Shown one piece after another: positions 13,030 to 14,296 of a stretch of 14,296 nt of DNA (within the stretch, counting starts at the first letter, position 1; every line of letters begins with the position of its first letter). The position numbers and the translations under genes are program-made. The stretch covers positions 1 to 14,296 of the forward strand of contig JAVJUS010000100.1 in assembly GCA_040220455.1 (NCBI GenBank), read 5' to 3'. The notes under the pieces were generated by a model that did not search any database, was not told the DNA's origin, and was given only the letters and a program-made list of their open reading frames with translations. The stretch comes from JAVJUS01 sp040220455. GTDB taxonomy: Bacteria > Pseudomonadota > Alphaproteobacteria > DSM-16000 > Inquilinaceae.

Positions 13030-13878
13030 ATGAACTACCGCCACGCCTATCACGCCGGCAACCCGGCCGACGTGGTCAAGCACCTCCTGGTCGTCCTGCT
13101 GGTCGAGGCGCTGACCCGCAAGCCGAAGTCGATCGCCGTGCTCGACGCCTTCGCCGGGCTGGGCGACTACGACCTGACCGCCGAGGCGCCGCAACGCACG
13201 CGCGAGTTCGAGGCCGGGATCGCCCGGCTGCTGGCGGCGGCCGACCCGCCCGCCGGCGCGGCTGCCTATCTCGCCGCCGTGCGTCGGGCCAATCCGGGCG
13301 GCGGGCTCGCGATCTATCCCGGCTCGCCGGTGCTGGTGCGCGACCTGCTGCGGCCGGGCGACCGGCTGATTTGCGTGGAGAAGCACCCCGACGACGTCGC
13401 CGTCCTGCGCCGACGCTTCGCCGGCGACGCCGCGGTCTCGGTCCATCACCGCGACGGCTACGAGGCGCTCAAGGCCCTGCTGCCGCCGGCCGAGCGGCGC
13501 GGCCTCGTCCTGGTCGACCCGCCCTACGAGGTGAACGACGAGTTCGCCCGCGCCGTCCGCGCGCTGGAGGCCGCGAACCGGCGCTGGCCGACCGGGGTCT
13601 ACGCGGTGTGGTACCCGATCAAGCTGCGCGCGCCGGTCGACGCTTTCCTGGGCGACCTCGCCGCCGCCGGGCTTCGCCGGATCGCGGTGGCGGAATTCCT
13701 GTGGGCCCGGCCCGACGATCCGGGCCGGCTGTCGGGCTGCGGCCTGGTCGTGATCAACCCGCCCTATGGCTGGGACGAGGCGGCTCGCGCCGCGCTCGAG
13801 CGCCTTGGGCCGGTGCTGTCCGGCGCGGGCGGGGAGGAAGGCGCCGCGGCCTCGGTCGCCTGGCTCGTGGGGGAATGA
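13030..13878 (+). CDS. rlmJ: 23S rRNA (adenine(2030)-N6)-methyltransferase RlmJ
   Basis: RlmJ methylates A2030 of 23S rRNA using S-adenosylmethionine and acts on naked rRNA before full ribosome assembly. The 282-residue protein matches E. coli RlmJ over its whole length: the N-terminal signature MNYRHAYHAGNPADVVKH (1-18), the SAM-binding region LDAFAGLGDYDL (38-49), YPGSP at 96-100, the catalytic DPPYE at 163-167 (DPPY class of N6-adenine methyltransferases), GVYAVWYPIKLR near 193-204 and VINPPYGW near 240-247. The ATG at 13030 gives exactly the conserved N-terminus. The 3' end overlaps by 115 bp with a convergent small gene. It lies 74 bp after the PilZ gene and probably has its own promoter. 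Nothing looks abnormal in the enzyme. Confidence 0.96.
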   Translation: MNYRHAYHAGNPADVVKHLLVVLLVEALTRKPKSIAVLDAFAGLGDYDLTAEAPQRTREFEAGIARLLAAADPPAGAAAYLAAVRRANPGGGLAIYPGSPVLVRDLLRPGDRLICVEKHPDDVAVLRRRFAGDAAVSVHHRDGYEALKALLPPAERRGLVLVDPPYEVNDEFARAVRALEAANRRWPTGVYAVWYPIKLRAPVDAFLGDLAAAGLRRIAVAEFLWARPDDPGRLSGCGLVVINPPYGWDEAARAALERLGPVLSGAGGEEGAAASVAWLVGE

Positions 13879-14081
13879 CCGTTCCGCGCGGCCGGCAGGC
13901 GGCGGCGTTGGCCGAGACCCGGGCCGGCCGGGAAGTCGACCGTGTCGGGCACGTCTTCCGGCCGGCGCTTGCGGCCGATCTCGTCGGTCAGCAGGATCCA
14001 GAGGGCGTAGAAATTGACCGCGGCGGCAAGCGCGAAGCCGCCGACATAGATCGCGATCACCAGGGGCTGCGGGTCGTTCAT
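13764..14081 (-). CDS. Small single-pass membrane protein, unknown function
   Basis: A 105-residue reading frame whose first part looks real: MNDPQP, a clear membrane helix at about 7-31 (VIAIYVGGFALAAAVNFYALWILL), then a charged segment (TDEIGRKRRPEDVPDTVDF). Codon third positions are almost all G or C up to about residue 70. The remaining tail, residues about 68-105, is Ala/Ser/Pro-rich and is read opposite the 3' end of rlmJ. An in-frame GTG at 14099 adds six residues. No Shine-Dalgarno is seen; a weak TAGTCT lies 8 nt before the ATG. No family recognised. The N-out or N-in topology is unclear, although the basic cluster after the helix suggests the C-terminus is cytoplasmic. Confidence 0.6.
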   Translation of the reverse strand: MNDPQPLVIAIYVGGFALAAAVNFYALWILLTDEIGRKRRPEDVPDTVDFPAGPGLGQRRRLPAARNGHSPTSQATEAAAPSSPPAPDSTGPRRSSAARAASSQP

Positions 14082-14159
14082 CGCCCGGGAGACTACCACG
14101 GCCGGCCGTCCGGCGCGCCCCGACCGGGCGTCGCCTCGCGACCAACGCCGCGCCGACCC

Positions 14160-14195
14160 GTAGATCGGTCGAGCGTGAGCGAGCCCGACGTCTCG
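14160..14195 (+). repeat. REP-like repeat unit, copy 1
   Basis: A 36-bp unit starting GTAGATCGG and ending CCCGACGTCTCG. Its TCGG and TCG pair with CGA and CCGA across a two-base bulge, giving a short imperfect hairpin as in REP elements. It is 34 of 36 identical to the copy at 14261. Such units are usually intergenic and repeated around a genome, moved by RAYT-type transposases; none is in this window. Confidence 0.75.
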
Positions 14196-14217
14196 GACAT
14201 CCGGCCCGTCCGTGCGT

Positions 14218-14246
14218 GTCGGGTTCGCTTCGCTCAGCCGACCTAC
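14218..14246 (-). repeat. REP-like repeat unit, inverted copy 2
   Basis: On the minus strand this 29-bp unit begins GTAGGTCGGCTGAGCGAAGC and ends AACCCGAC, clearly the same family as copies 1 and 3 but with a different loop. Read on the plus strand, GTCGG and CCGAC form a stem followed by CTACTTTT, so it might also work as a transcription terminator for the plus strand, though it lies about 340 bp after rlmJ. Confidence 0.7.
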
Positions 14247-14260
14247 TTTTCACCGTCCCC

Positions 14261-14296
14261 GTAGGTCGGTCGATCGTGAGCGAGCCCGACGTCTCG
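14261..14296 (+). repeat. REP-like repeat unit, copy 3 (reaches the right edge)
   Basis: The 36-bp unit begins GTAGGTCGG and ends CCCGACGTCTCG at the last base of the window; it differs from copy 1 at two positions and lies 101 bp downstream of it in the same orientation. The cluster therefore reads head, inverted, head, like a BIME. It may continue beyond the window. Confidence 0.75.

Noticed and set aside
14160..14296. Repeat cluster considered as a CRISPR array
   Set aside because: Only three units, one inverted, no regular spacer length and no cas gene; it fits REP elements better.

Overview
The window is very GC-rich (by eye about 70% or more), with codon third positions almost all G or C and genes on both strands. 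The gene types and protein motifs fit a free-living alphaproteobacterium, perhaps of the Rhodospirillales; that placement is an inference from similarity and promoter style, not proven. Several putative -10 boxes resemble the Caulobacter-type housekeeping form GCTANAWC. I see no tRNA, rRNA, CRISPR array, transposase or phage gene. Apart from a small repeat cluster at the right edge, this looks like ordinary chromosome carrying a few unusual proteins.

Layout. Positions 1-231 (minus) hold the proline- and acid-rich start of an unidentified gene that runs off the left edge. Positions 447-2981 (minus) encode an 844-residue fusion of a class II photolyase-like domain to a renalase-type FAD oxidoreductase. 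Divergent from it is xerC (3067-4095), which converges on two overlapping small membrane-protein genes (4119-4753, minus). Upstream of those is lpdA (4888-6300, minus), the E3 subunit of 2-oxoacid dehydrogenases. Facing away from lpdA is a tight three-gene plus-strand operon (6514-9168): an L-fuculose-1-phosphate aldolase-like enzyme with a histone H1-like tail, a transaldolase/fructose-6-phosphate aldolase-fold protein whose Schiff-base lysine position is alanine, and a PfkB sugar kinase. Next come a CHASE-PAS sensor histidine kinase (9484-11745), a convergent DUF2937-type membrane protein (11684-12367, minus), a single-domain PilZ protein (12608-12955), rlmJ (13030-13878), a small convergent membrane protein (13764-14081, minus), and three REP-like repeat units (14160-14296), the last cut by the window edge.

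How the genes work together. The only clear functional unit is the sugar operon: a kinase to phosphorylate a ketose, a class II aldolase to cleave a sugar-1-phosphate, and a transaldolase-fold protein that has probably lost or changed its chemistry. The substrate cannot be read from the sequence. The photolyase fusion is probably light-dependent DNA repair or a flavin photoreceptor joined to a dinucleotide or flavin redox module. xerC, lpdA and rlmJ are housekeeping genes. The histidine kinase and the PilZ protein suggest signal transduction, but neither a cognate response regulator nor a cyclic-di-GMP enzyme is in the window.

The best candidates for something undescribed are the photolyase-renalase fusion and the lysine-less transaldolase-fold protein inside its sugar operon.
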